Source: Caulobacteraceae bacterium (GTDB lineage Bacteria > Pseudomonadota > Alphaproteobacteria > Caulobacterales > Caulobacteraceae). Taken from it: a stretch of DNA of 62,157 nt. The stretch lies in assembly GCA_003164925.1 (NCBI GenBank), contig PLRV01000041.1, forward strand, positions 1 to 62,157, written 5' to 3'. The position numbers were made by a program, and so were the translations under genes. The notes below the pieces were generated by a model. It was not told the DNA's origin. It worked only from the letters and a program-made list of their open reading frames with translations, and made no database searches. Shown piece by piece: positions 8,351-16,376 of the stretch. How positions within the stretch are numbered: the first letter of the stretch is position 1; the number at the start of each line of letters is the position of its first letter.

Positions 8351-10000
8351 CTAGCCCCATTGCTCGACAGCGCCACGGCGTCGTCCGTTCTCTAAAACCG
8401 CTGTGGACAGGACCGGCATTTTCCAAATCGGTTTGGGGGTGGGCTTGCCATAGTGCCAGCCCTGACCAAGGGTCACCCCAAGCGAGCGGACCATCTCGAG
8501 TATCTCTTCCGTCTCGACCATCTCCGCAATCGCGATCGCGCCGAGCTCCCGGCAAAGTCCGACGACATGTTTGATCACCAGGGCGTCTCGCGGGCGGGTG
8601 GCGAGGCCCTTGATGTAGCGGCCGTCGATTTTGACGAAATCGGCATCCAAGCGGCTCAGATACTCCAGCGTCGCCGCGCCCGCGCCGAAATCGTCAAGGC
8701 AGATGGGGTGTCCGGCATTGCGTAGCGCAGTCAGGACGCCATTGGCCTTGGGCAAATCGTCGATCTTCTGGGTTTCGGTGATCTCGAGCAGCAATCTCGG
8801 GCGCAGGCCGGCTTTCGAGGCGGTGAGTTTTAGAAACTCATCGGCAAAGCGTGGCGTCATGAGTGAAATCGCGCTGATATTGACGGCGATTTTCACACTA
8901 CGTTCTGTCTGAGACAGCATTTCCACGACCTTCTTGGCCGCCGCAAAGTCGAATTCGAGAATCATCCCGAGTTCCTCGGCCAGCCGAATAGTCGCGCCCG
9001 GATCGTCCTGTCCGTCGAAGCGGGCAAGGGCCTCGAAATGGTGGACGCAATTGCCCTCCACGGCGATGATAGGTTGATAGACAAGGTGGAAGGTGCTGGC
9101 CGAGATGGTCGACCTGAGCACCGAGGCATCCTTCACCGTGCGCTCCATCATGACCCCAAGGTCGGCCGTGACGGCGGACAGGCCATCTTCGACATAACGA
9201 TTTAGCGCGTATCGCACGGCCCTCAAGCTGGTCTCAGGCGTCGAGGTGTCCAGCTCAAGCTCGGATGTGACCGGCGATACGCCAGCACCACAGATCTGTT
9301 CCAGGCGCCGCGACATCTTGGCGTCAGACGTCCCCGCGCTGCGCAGTATGGCGAAGCGATTATCGGCGATCTCGGTGGCGCCGACGCCTGAGTAGGACTC
9401 CAATCGAAGAGCCGCCGCGAGCTGCGATCGGGTGGCTTCGACCCCAGTCGAGTCGAGCGCCGAAAGGGCCGATGTCAGACCATCCAATTGGATAAGCGCC
9501 AAACGCAGCGGGGTCCCGGCCTGCCCTGCCTCAGCCATGATCGCTACCGTCGCCTCATCGAAGGTCTTGCGATCGAGCAGGCCTGCGCGGTTACGCGGGA
9601 ATTCGCCCAGTTTGGAGGGCGCGCCAAGGCTGAGGGCGCATGACAGGGCATTGGCGTTGTCCGGCAATCGAAACACGGACAACGACGCGGGCCGGCCCAG
9701 GCCGCCTGCCTGCTTTGGTTTCAGTACGACACGCAGCGGCCCCCGCCGATCCCCCGGCAGCAAGCTGACCAGCAGCGCTTTGAGGAGGTCGGCATTGCTG
9801 TCGCTGAGCAGAGTTGACCAATCCCGCCCGACGATGTCGCCTACCCCAACGCCGGCAATTTGCTCGGCCGCGCCCAGGGCGAAACGTATCGCGCCGGTCG
9901 GATCAACTTCGAACGCAAGGTCGGCCCCCGCGAAGGCTAACCCCAGAAGCTGAAGCTTCTGAGGACCTACTTGGGCTTGTCCCCGCTCAGGCAACGTCAT
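8351..10000 (-). CDS. EAL-domain cyclic-di-GMP phosphodiesterase
   Basis: A 549-residue soluble protein. Residues about 15-125 look like a PAS-type sensor, about 140-240 like a degenerate GGDEF fold without a GGDEF motif, and 300-525 form an EAL domain. The residues needed for Mg-dependent hydrolysis of c-di-GMP all appear present: EAL at 323-325, Asn374, Glu406, DDFG at 436-439, Lys457, Glu493 and Gln513. It should therefore be active. It is transcribed against the surrounding exported-protein genes and separates the two mirrored gene sets. Whether it controls them or is an unrelated insertion cannot be told from sequence. Confidence 0.9.
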   Translation of the reverse strand: MTLPERGQAQVGPQKLQLLGLAFAGADLAFEVDPTGAIRFALGAAEQIAGVGVGDIVGRDWSTLLSDSNADLLKALLVSLLPGDRRGPLRVVLKPKQAGGLGRPASLSVFRLPDNANALSCALSLGAPSKLGEFPRNRAGLLDRKTFDEATVAIMAEAGQAGTPLRLALIQLDGLTSALSALDSTGVEATRSQLAAALRLESYSGVGATEIADNRFAILRSAGTSDAKMSRRLEQICGAGVSPVTSELELDTSTPETSLRAVRYALNRYVEDGLSAVTADLGVMMERTVKDASVLRSTISASTFHLVYQPIIAVEGNCVHHFEALARFDGQDDPGATIRLAEELGMILEFDFAAAKKVVEMLSQTERSVKIAVNISAISLMTPRFADEFLKLTASKAGLRPRLLLEITETQKIDDLPKANGVLTALRNAGHPICLDDFGAGAATLEYLSRLDADFVKIDGRYIKGLATRPRDALVIKHVVGLCRELGAIAIAEMVETEEILEMVRSLGVTLGQGWHYGKPTPKPIWKMPVLSTAVLENGRRRGAVEQWG

Positions 10001-10602
10001 TGGAGAATCCGTGAGTATGGCGGCAGCCGATTAGACAAAAAATGAGGGCGCGCTCCCGTTCATCCCTATCTCGAGCAGCTTGCGCTCAATTTTCGCGTTC
10101 TCCGCCAAGGCGACGATGCGATTAGACATTAGGAAGAACATCCAGGGTTAATTTGTAGTGAAAAAATATCTTACCCAGCGGCGAGCTCGCCTCCGCAAAT
10201 CATAGTCCAGTGAATGAATCGGCATTATCGGGCAGCCCCAAAACATCCGCTTTGAAGCAAGGCGCGGGCGCGGCGCCTCACCGCATGGCGGTGACATTCC
10301 GTTAAGGATTTGTAAGTCATAGAGCCCAATAAATGAAGGCATCGGTTGCATAAAATACCTCTACTCAAGTCTATTTAAACACTGAAGCCGAACTGGAACG
10401 GCGAAACGCGCCAAAGTTAAGGTTCACCTCAGGGGTAAAAATGCAAAATTCCGCGTACTTGCAGGTTTTGCTCGATCTGAGCGAAGGAAAAATTGTGAGG
10501 CTCGACCTCATGGCGCCCCTGGTCATCACGACCGCCGACACCTGCTTAGCGGCCCGGTGGCCGGCCCACGGCGCTAGAAGGGGCTGACGCGGGCCAGAAA
10601 CC
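10001..10602. other. 600-bp gene-poor, AT-richer gap
   Basis: There is no convincing long gene between the EAL gene and the membrane protein at 10603. The stretch is visibly richer in A and T than its surroundings, with runs such as GTGAAAAAATATC and CCTCTACTCAAGTC. The motif GATTAGACA appears twice (near 10031 and 10121). It must hold the promoter of the EAL gene and of the plus-strand gene at 10603. One short reading frame with a good ribosome site is listed separately. Confidence 0.5.
10441..10587 (+). CDS. Possible small protein, 48 residues
   Basis: ATG at 10441 is preceded by AGGGG at 10431-10435, a well-spaced ribosome site. The frame encodes 48 residues beginning MQNSAYLQVLLDLSEGK and stops 15 bp before the next gene. 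The first half could form an amphipathic helix; the second half is basic. No homolog is recognised. It may be a leader or a real small protein, and chance is also possible. Confidence 0.3.
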   Translation: MQNSAYLQVLLDLSEGKIVRLDLMAPLVITTADTCLAARWPAHGARRG

Positions 10603-11376
10603 ATGAAGTTTGAAGAAAAAATCCATGAGATGCTGAGCCGTCGCGCGCCGCTTCAGCGCCCTCAGCCGCCGGCAAAGGTCAACCTTGGCAAGGATCTGAA
10701 GTGGGTCGAGCGCCGAGCGCAACGGGCGCGGGCGCGCGCGGCGATGGCTGGCGCGGCGATGGCCGGCGCGGAAACTATTCCCCAGCAGATAAGCCGCCGT
10801 CGGGGCCGTGTCCGCACAGTCGTCGTGTCGGTGCTGGGCCTTTCGTTGCTCGCCGTCGCAGGAGGCTTGGGCTGGGCCGTTCGGGACGCTTGGCCGACTC
10901 TCACACAAAGCAACGACGAAGCGGGCGTTTCGCCGTCCACCGCCGTCGCACCGCCGGCCCAGGCGGCGGCGGCGAAGCCTGCATCTCCATCCCCAGCGCC
11001 CGAAACCGACCTGTCCTCAGCCGTTCTTGCCTATACGGCGCCGGTCCAACCACAGCAGGCCGTCGACGGCGATACGCCCGCGCTGGAGATGAAAAGGACG
11101 GCGTCGGAGGCCATGCTCAAGGAGCAGATATCCGATCCGCACGGCCTAGTTTACCAGGACGTGCGGACCGTTTTGACGCCTCCCGAAGTCGACGATGGCG
11201 TCAATTTCTGCGGCAACGTCAACAGCCTCAATCCGATGGGGGCCTACGTCGGCTACCAGCGCTTCGTCAGCTCCGCCGACAGCGCTGTATTGGAGCACTT
11301 CAAAACGCCGGACGAGTTCGAGGAGATCTGGCGGCGCCGTTGCTCCGGAGCCCAGGGCCCGCGCATCTGGCGATAG
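10603..11376 (+). CDS. Single-span membrane protein, unknown function
   Basis: A 257-residue protein. A basic cytoplasmic part (residues 1-70, rich in Arg and Ala) leads to one membrane helix (about 72-93, VVVSVLGLSLLAVAGGLGW). An Ala/Pro-rich linker (105-165) follows, and then a C-terminal periplasmic domain with NFCGNVNSLNPMGAYVGY and a final WRRRC. The FCGxVN...GxYxGY pattern recurs in small exported proteins of alphaproteobacteria that have no assigned role. The two cysteines of the outer domain could pair. No partner gene is evident. Confidence 0.65.
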   Translation: MKFEEKIHEMLSRRAPLQRPQPPAKVNLGKDLKWVERRAQRARARAAMAGAAMAGAETIPQQISRRRGRVRTVVVSVLGLSLLAVAGGLGWAVRDAWPTLTQSNDEAGVSPSTAVAPPAQAAAAKPASPSPAPETDLSSAVLAYTAPVQPQQAVDGDTPALEMKRTASEAMLKEQISDPHGLVYQDVRTVLTPPEVDDGVNFCGNVNSLNPMGAYVGYQRFVSSADSAVLEHFKTPDEFEEIWRRRCSGAQGPRIWR

Positions 11377-11557
11377 GCGGCCAGCTTCGTAGCTAGGGTG
11401 ACAGTTACTCCTGTCCTCTGATTTATTTCGTCACCTATTTATGTTGCCTGATCCCACTCTATCCATACAGCGTTGGCGCAATGGCGGTGATGGCGCCCAA
11501 CCACGCTGAGCTTTCCCCGTCCGCCGCGCTACAAGCGTCGCCAACCGATGGGTGGTC

Positions 11558-12373
11558 ATGAAGTCGTCTTGCCTGGGGCGCCTGTTGCTTTTCGGCCTGC
11601 TGGCTTGCTGCGCCCCGGCGCAGGCTCAGCCGATCCCGCCTGGCTTCAACCCATTCCTCCTGCCGCCCTTGCCGCCGGACGCGCCCAAACCCTCCCCCGA
11701 TCCGCGGAATCTGGAAGGCGCCTGGTATCATCAGGACATGATGGAGGTCTTCCTGACCAAGACCATGCACGGCGACCCTGTGCCGATGAACGACAAAGCC
11801 AAGGCCCTGCTGCGCGAGCGGGCGGTCGCCGATAAATCAGGCCATCCCTTGGCCAATGCGGCGGTCCGGTGTCGTCCGCCCGGCCCGATCTGGCAGCGCG
11901 ACATAAATTTCCCCTTCGCCGTTCTGCAGATACCGGACGAAATCGACTTTCTGTTCGAGGAATTCCACGGCGTGTGGAAAATTCGCATGAACCAGCCGCA
12001 TCGACCTTCGGGGCGCCGCGAGTACATGGGCGACTCCGTCGGCCATTGGGAAGGCGACACCTTGGTGGTCGACACGACCAATTTCAAAGACGTGTTCTGG
12101 GTCAATTCCGACCTCACGGGCGCGCCGCTCAGCCGCGACGCTCATTTGGTGGATCGCATCCGAAAGATCGACGACGACGGCCCGGCTTTGAGCGTCGTTA
12201 CGACGATCGACGATCCCGCCTACTTCACCTCCCAGTGGTCCATATCGCGCAAGTTCATCTGGCGTCCGGACAGGGCGATTTTCGCGGAGTATGACTGCGA
12301 GGATGACGTGGGGCGGCCGGATGGCGTTTCGCGCTATGGCTTTTCCGACGCTCCGGGGCCGGGCGAAAACTAA
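11558..12373 (+). CDS. Exported protein of unknown family B, copy 2
   Basis: A 271-residue paralog of the protein at 7240. GTG 11552 is in frame, but ATG 11558 is the more usual start. A signal peptide runs to about residue 24 and contains CC at 17-18, which is not a clear lipobox. The mature domain has LEGAWYH, RCRPPGPIWQRDINFPF (Cys105), SVGHWEGDTLVV, TTIDDPAYFT and EYDCED (Cys247). The long Pro/Gly linker of copy 1 is shorter here. Its stop overlaps the start of the next gene (TAATG), so the two are translationally coupled. Function unknown. Confidence 0.8.
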   Translation: MKSSCLGRLLLFGLLACCAPAQAQPIPPGFNPFLLPPLPPDAPKPSPDPRNLEGAWYHQDMMEVFLTKTMHGDPVPMNDKAKALLRERAVADKSGHPLANAAVRCRPPGPIWQRDINFPFAVLQIPDEIDFLFEEFHGVWKIRMNQPHRPSGRREYMGDSVGHWEGDTLVVDTTNFKDVFWVNSDLTGAPLSRDAHLVDRIRKIDDDGPALSVVTTIDDPAYFTSQWSISRKFIWRPDRAIFAEYDCEDDVGRPDGVSRYGFSDAPGPGEN

Positions 12374-13092
12374 TGCGCGGAAATCCAGGCCTATGTCTTG
12401 GCGTCGCCTTGCTGCTGAGCGTTTGCGCCGGCGCGGGCGTGGCGCAGCCGGTTAATGATCGGACGGCGCTGGATGGCGTCTGGAAGATTGCCCAGCCGCG
12501 CGTGTCCCTGCCCCTGGAGAATGAAGCGCCGATCCCCTTCACGCCCGTGGGCAGGGAACAATACGAACGAAACAAGGCCGCCGCCTTGCGCGGCGACTAC
12601 GGATTTGATCCGACCCTGTCGCGCTGCTCTTCTCCCGGCATGCCGCGGATCATGCTCTCTGACCGACCCTTCAAGATTTTCGTCCGCGCCAACGTCGTGT
12701 CCATGATGTTCGAATGGAACCGGTTGCTCCGCCAGGTGAACATGGGCGCGAGCCCGTCGGAAAGGGTGTGGGGAACCGTCATGGGCGACGCCTGGGGCCG
12801 CTGGGAGGGCGACACGCTGGTGATCGACTCGCGCAATTTCAAGCCTGAACGGCTGCTCGACGACCTCATTCCCAGCAGCGAGCAATTGCGCCTGGTCGAA
12901 CACCTCCGCCTGGCGGACGCGGACACCCTGGACGATCGCATCACGATCACCGACCCGGACATGTTCACGCGGTCGTGGGACGCCGTGGTGACCTACAAGC
13001 GCCAACCGAAGCAGGCCTTTGCCGAAGACGTCTGTCTCGACCGCAAAGCGGCGGGGCAGGCGCCGTGGCCTGGCCGGCTAGCGCGCCCGTAA
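12373..13092 (+). CDS. Exported protein of unknown family A, copy 2
   Basis: A 239-residue paralog of the protein at 6467, starting inside the TAATG overlap with the preceding family B gene. The signal peptide ends near residue 24 (GAGVAQ). Shared features are LDGVWKIAQP, SRCSSPGMPRIML (Cys85), FEWN..LRQ, RWEGDTLV, LLDDLIP, DDRITITDP, VTYKRQP and EDVCLDR (Cys221). In the first set A precedes B; here B precedes A. A SnoaL-like gene follows 30 bp downstream. Biochemical role unknown. Confidence 0.8.
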   Translation: MRGNPGLCLGVALLLSVCAGAGVAQPVNDRTALDGVWKIAQPRVSLPLENEAPIPFTPVGREQYERNKAAALRGDYGFDPTLSRCSSPGMPRIMLSDRPFKIFVRANVVSMMFEWNRLLRQVNMGASPSERVWGTVMGDAWGRWEGDTLVIDSRNFKPERLLDDLIPSSEQLRLVEHLRLADADTLDDRITITDPDMFTRSWDAVVTYKRQPKQAFAEDVCLDRKAAGQAPWPGRLARP

Positions 13093-13122
13093 CGCCAAAA
13101 ACGATATAGGGAGGACCATTCC

Positions 13123-13623
13123 ATGAAACGTCTATGCCTCATGCTGTGGGTATTGATCTTGAGCGCCGTGGCCGTGGCGGCGCCGTCAATCGCATCCGCC
13201 GAAACCGCGCGAGAAACCGCCAACAAGCAGGTGGTCATCGGCTATTTCGGGGAGCTCGATCGGCTGGAAAAACTCAGCCACGATGAGGCCAAGAAGGAAT
13301 TACCCGCGGTCTTGGCCAAATATTGCCGGCCTGACTACATCCAGCATAACGAGAGCATGGCGGTCTACGGCCAGGGCGCGGCCGGCCTGATGAAGCTGTT
13401 TGACAGCGCGGGAGACAAGGCCTCGCCTGGCCCCGCGCTCGGGGCCTCGCACGTAATCACGGTCATGGCGCACGGCGACCTGGTGACGCGGATCAATACC
13501 CGCGAGATGCCCGGCCGGGCTGAGCCCCTGATGATCTTCAACCTGTTCCGCCTACAGGACGGCCTCATCGCTGAGCATTGGGATGGCTATTCGGGCGTGA
13601 ACCCAATGATGTCGTCAAAGTGA
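13123..13623 (+). CDS. Exported SnoaL-like protein, copy 2
   Basis: A 166-residue paralog of the protein at 5928. It has a strong GGGAGG ribosome site, a signal peptide to about residue 26 and an NTF2-type fold. Shared motifs are RPDYIQHNES (PDYIQH at 70-75), AHGDLVTRI and LFRLQDGLIAEHWDGYS. It closes the mirrored B-A-SnoaL set. Conserved Asp, His and Tyr in PDYIQH could line a pocket, but no catalytic mechanism is claimed. The convergent atp operon begins just downstream. Confidence 0.8.
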   Translation: MKRLCLMLWVLILSAVAVAAPSIASAETARETANKQVVIGYFGELDRLEKLSHDEAKKELPAVLAKYCRPDYIQHNESMAVYGQGAAGLMKLFDSAGDKASPGPALGASHVITVMAHGDLVTRINTREMPGRAEPLMIFNLFRLQDGLIAEHWDGYSGVNPMMSSK

Positions 13624-13681
13624 AAGCGGCGCCACGCGGAGGCGGGCATCCAGGCTTTTTGACCGGCGCGCCCACGCTGGA

Positions 13682-13712
13682 AACTAAAAAACCGTAGGCT
13701 GCCGCCTACGCG
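13682..13712 (-). terminator. Rho-independent terminator of the F0 operon
   Basis: Read on the minus strand, a 7-bp stem (CGTAGGC with GCCTACG, 4-base loop) is followed by TTTTTTAGTTT. It lies 31 bp after the atpF stop, exactly where the operon should end. Confidence 0.75.
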
Positions 13713-13742
13713 GGAGTGAGCGGAATTGGGTGCAGACGCTGG

Positions 13743-14246
13743 CTAGTTCAGCTTGTCCGGCAGTTGCGCCAGGGCCGCGTCCACCAGCGGGTCGGACTTG
13801 GACGTGGCGATGCGGGCGGTCAGGACGGTTTCGGCGATGTGGGCGGCCAGGTCAGCGGCGGCGGCCTTGACCTCGGCGGTGGCCTGGACCTCGGCGTTGG
13901 CGATGCGGCGTTCGGCCATCTCGGCGCGGCGCGTGATCTGTTCGTCGAGCTTGGCCTTGGCCTCCGCCGTCATCAGCTTGGCCTCGGCCTTGGCGTTGTC
14001 CAGCATCTCCTTGGCCAGGGCCTCGGCCTGCTCGCGCTGGGCGGTGAGGCTGGCCAGCAGGGCTTGGGCCTCCTCGCGCAGGCGCTTGGCTTCGTCCAGC
14101 TCCGCCTGAATGCGTTCGCCGTGGGCGTCGAGCGCCTTGGCCGCCACGCCGGGGACCTTGGCGGCGATCAGGACGATCACCAGGATCACCAGGGCCACCA
14201 GCACCCAGAATTCGGCGTTTTGCAGGGCGTTTTGCAGGAAGTCCAT
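13743..14246 (-). CDS. atpF: ATP synthase F0 subunit b
   Basis: A 167-residue subunit with one N-terminal membrane helix (about 12-32, [19 protein letters not shown]) and a long charged coiled coil (40-150). It forms half of the peripheral stalk that holds the F1 head against the rotating ring. This is the last gene of atpI-atpB-atpE-atpF'-atpF, 11 bp after the b' gene, and it is followed by a clear terminator. Alphaproteobacteria commonly encode the F1 subunits in a separate operon, and none is present in this window. Confidence 0.93.
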   Translation of the reverse strand: MDFLQNALQNAEFWVLVALVILVIVLIAAKVPGVAAKALDAHGERIQAELDEAKRLREEAQALLASLTAQREQAEALAKEMLDNAKAEAKLMTAEAKAKLDEQITRRAEMAERRIANAEVQATAEVKAAAADLAAHIAETVLTARIATSKSDPLVDAALAQLPDKLN

Positions 14247-14257
14247 CAGCAGGGTCC

Positions 14258-14785
14258 TCAGGCCGGAAGCGCGGCTTTGACTTCGGCCGCGTCGGCGGCC
14301 ACGCCGGTCAGCTTCTCGATGATGGCCTGGGCCGTGTCGCTGGCGATGCCGGCCACATTGCCCATGGCCTTGTCGCGGGCGGCGGCGAGGGAAGCCTCGG
14401 CCGCGGCCAGCTTTTCGTTCAGCTTGGCTTCTTCCGTGGCCTGACGCGCGGCGGCCTCGGCCTGAGCCTTGGCCTTGGCGTCCGCCCCCAGCCGCTGGGC
14501 CCGCGCGCGGGCCTCGGCGGTTTCAGCGGCGGCCGCGGCGGCCTGGGCCTCGGCCTCGTCCTTCAGGCGACGGGCCTCGGCGATGTCGCCGGCGATCTGG
14601 CCTTCGCGGCCGTCGATGGTTCCGCCGACCTTGGGCACGAACACCTTGGCGAACAGGACGAACATCACCCCGAAGATGATGAGCATCCAGGCCATTTGGC
14701 CCGGCCACCAGCTTAGATCGAATTGCGGCAAGCCGCCGGAGCCTTGCTCGGCGGCGGCGCCCGCAACGGTCGCAGGATCAGCCAC
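14258..14785 (-). CDS. atpF2: ATP synthase F0 subunit b'
   Basis: A 175-residue divergent second b subunit. After a short periplasmic start rich in Ala and Gly, a membrane helix (about 31-49, [19 protein letters not shown]) leads into a very Ala/Glu-rich coiled coil. Heterodimeric b/b' stalks are usual in alphaproteobacteria and cyanobacteria. It lies 10 bp after atpE and 11 bp before atpF, inside one transcription unit. Confidence 0.92.
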   Translation of the reverse strand: MADPATVAGAAAEQGSGGLPQFDLSWWPGQMAWMLIIFGVMFVLFAKVFVPKVGGTIDGREGQIAGDIAEARRLKDEAEAQAAAAAAETAEARARAQRLGADAKAKAQAEAAARQATEEAKLNEKLAAAEASLAAARDKAMGNVAGIASDTAQAIIEKLTGVAADAAEVKAALPA

Positions 14786-14795
14786 GTGAGCGCCT

Positions 14796-15026
14796 TTAGA
14801 CTTTCACGAACAGGATGATGAAGGCCATCACGAGGGCGAAGATGCCCATGGCTTCGGTCACGGCGAAACCCAGGAACAGCATCGGGCGTTCGGCCGGAGC
14901 GGCCGACGGGTTGCGCATGGCGGCTTGCAGATAGTTGCCGAACAGGATGCCGAGGCCGGCGCCCGCGCCGATCAGGCCGGTCATCGCCAGGCCGGCGCCG
15001 ATGTATTTGGCGGCTGTAACGTCCAT
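14796..15026 (-). CDS. atpE: ATP synthase F0 subunit c
   Basis: A 76-residue hairpin of two membrane helices. The first holds the GAGAGLGILFG packing motif. The polar loop has the RNP signature (Arg38-Asn39-Pro40). The second helix carries the proton-binding carboxylate Glu58 in VTEAMGIF. No sodium-type ligand set is visible beyond this Glu, so proton coupling is expected. Multiple copies form the rotor ring. Length and sequence are typical of the family. Confidence 0.96.
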   Translation of the reverse strand: MDVTAAKYIGAGLAMTGLIGAGAGLGILFGNYLQAAMRNPSAAPAERPMLFLGFAVTEAMGIFALVMAFIILFVKV

Positions 15027-15074
15027 TTGGAAAAGTCCCCTTGGAAGTGGATCAGGTTGCAGTGGTTAAGCGGA

Positions 15075-15872
15075 TCAATGGCCGTGATCGAGGTTCACGA
15101 CGTCGTTGAGGTAGGTGCAGGTCAGGGCCGCGAAGACGAAGGCCTGCAGGAAGGCGACGATGAATTCCAGCGCGTAGAGCGCAATCACCATCGCCAGGGA
15201 AAGGGCCGAACCCAGAAAGCCCAAGCTGGCCAAGCCGCCGTGCAGGGCGAAAGCGCCCAGGCCGATGACGAAGCTGGCGAACATATACATCACCACGTGG
15301 CCGCCGATCATGTTGCCGAACAACCGCATGGCCAGGGTGACGGGCCGCACCATGAACGAGATGAACTCGATCGGCGCCAAAAAGCAGGCCATCAGGATGC
15401 TGACGCCGCCCGGCACGAACAGCTTGAAGAAGCCGAGGCCGTTACGCGTGAAACCGACGATCACCACGATCAGAAAGGTCATCAGCGCCAGCGCCACGGT
15501 GACGGAAAGCTGGGACGTGACCGTGAAGCTCGTGGGCGCCAGGCCGATAATGTTCATCACCGCGATCATGGAGAACAGGGTGAATATGAACGGCAGGAAG
15601 GGCTTGCCGCGCCCGTGGCCGATCATCGCTCCGACCAGGCCCTTGTCCACCAGGCCATAGAGCGTCTCGGCCAGGGCCTGGCCCCGACCGGGCACCAGGG
15701 CGCCGCGCGCGGTGGTGAGGAAGAACACGGTGATGATCGCGGCAGCGATCAGCATGAACATGACATTGTTGGTGATCGACATGTCGATCGAGCCGAGGCC
15801 CGGAATGACGACCGGCGGCAGATCCACGATCTTGTGGATCATGAACTGCTCCATGGGCTGGATAGCGGCCAT
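15075..15872 (-). CDS. atpB: ATP synthase F0 subunit a
   Basis: A 265-residue membrane protein with five or six hydrophobic helices. The proton half-channel subunit is recognised by LAMRLFGNM, whose Arg is the essential partner of the c-ring Glu, and by the C-terminal helix ending ALTCTYLNDVV. It starts 15 bp after the atpI stop. An internal Met (MEQFMIHK, residue 7) is an alternative start; both give the same N-terminal topology. Role: conducts protons to and from the c ring. Confidence 0.95.
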   Translation of the reverse strand: MAAIQPMEQFMIHKIVDLPPVVIPGLGSIDMSITNNVMFMLIAAAIITVFFLTTARGALVPGRGQALAETLYGLVDKGLVGAMIGHGRGKPFLPFIFTLFSMIAVMNIIGLAPTSFTVTSQLSVTVALALMTFLIVVIVGFTRNGLGFFKLFVPGGVSILMACFLAPIEFISFMVRPVTLAMRLFGNMIGGHVVMYMFASFVIGLGAFALHGGLASLGFLGSALSLAMVIALYALEFIVAFLQAFVFAALTCTYLNDVVNLDHGH

Positions 15873-15887
15873 CGGTCGTGTCGTCCC

Positions 15888-16241
15888 CTACTCGTCTTCG
15901 TCCCTGGCGGGCGCCGGCGGCGCCGGCCCCGACTTCGCGGCCGCCTTGTCGCTCATGCGGCTGGCGGAGCGCACCGTGCTAAAGATCGCTCCCGTCGTAC
16001 CGATCAGCAGACCGCCAATCAGGCCCCAGGGCGCGGTGTGGACGAAGTGGTCGAAGAGCCAGCCGAAGCCGACCCCCCCGAGCACGCCGCCGAGCATGGC
16101 GCCCAGCAGACGATACCCTTCGCCGACCCCCGACTCGTCGCTGATGGACGAGCCACCCTTCTGACGCTTGGCTTCGAACGCCTTCAGCTTGTCGCCGAGG
16201 CGGTCGAGCGCCTTGTCGTCAGAGGGGTCCGGATCCGTCAT
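15888..16241 (-). CDS. atpI: ATP synthase accessory protein I
   Basis: A 117-residue protein with two membrane helices (about 45-65 and 72-92) packed with Gly (GAMLGGVLGGVGFGW). Charged termini flank them. It matches the AtpI/AtpR family thought to aid c-ring assembly or Mg uptake. As is usual, it is the first gene of the F0 operon, 15 bp before atpB. The C-terminus is Pro/Ala/Asp-rich and probably disordered. Confidence 0.88.
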   Translation of the reverse strand: MTDPDPSDDKALDRLGDKLKAFEAKRQKGGSSISDESGVGEGYRLLGAMLGGVLGGVGFGWLFDHFVHTAPWGLIGGLLIGTTGAIFSTVRSASRMSDKAAAKSGPAPPAPARDEDE

Positions 16242-16376
16242 GAATGCCTATGCCCTCGCACGGCCCCACCGCGGCCCGGCAAGATCGCGGCGGAACCTAC
16301 AGGCGCCGCCCAATCGCGTCAAGTTTACGGCTGGGCTAAATAAACGCCTGTTTTTGATCATAAAAACCGGAACGCC

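Noticed and set aside
10148-10351. 67-codon minus-strand frame in the gene-poor gap
   Set aside because: No ribosome site, no plausible protein pattern, unusual composition.
14925-16343. Long open frame of 472 codons on the plus strand
   Set aside because: It lies antisense to the atpE, atpB and atpI genes; its translation is low-complexity His/Gln/Glu/Arg-rich, as expected from the reverse of GC-rich coding DNA.
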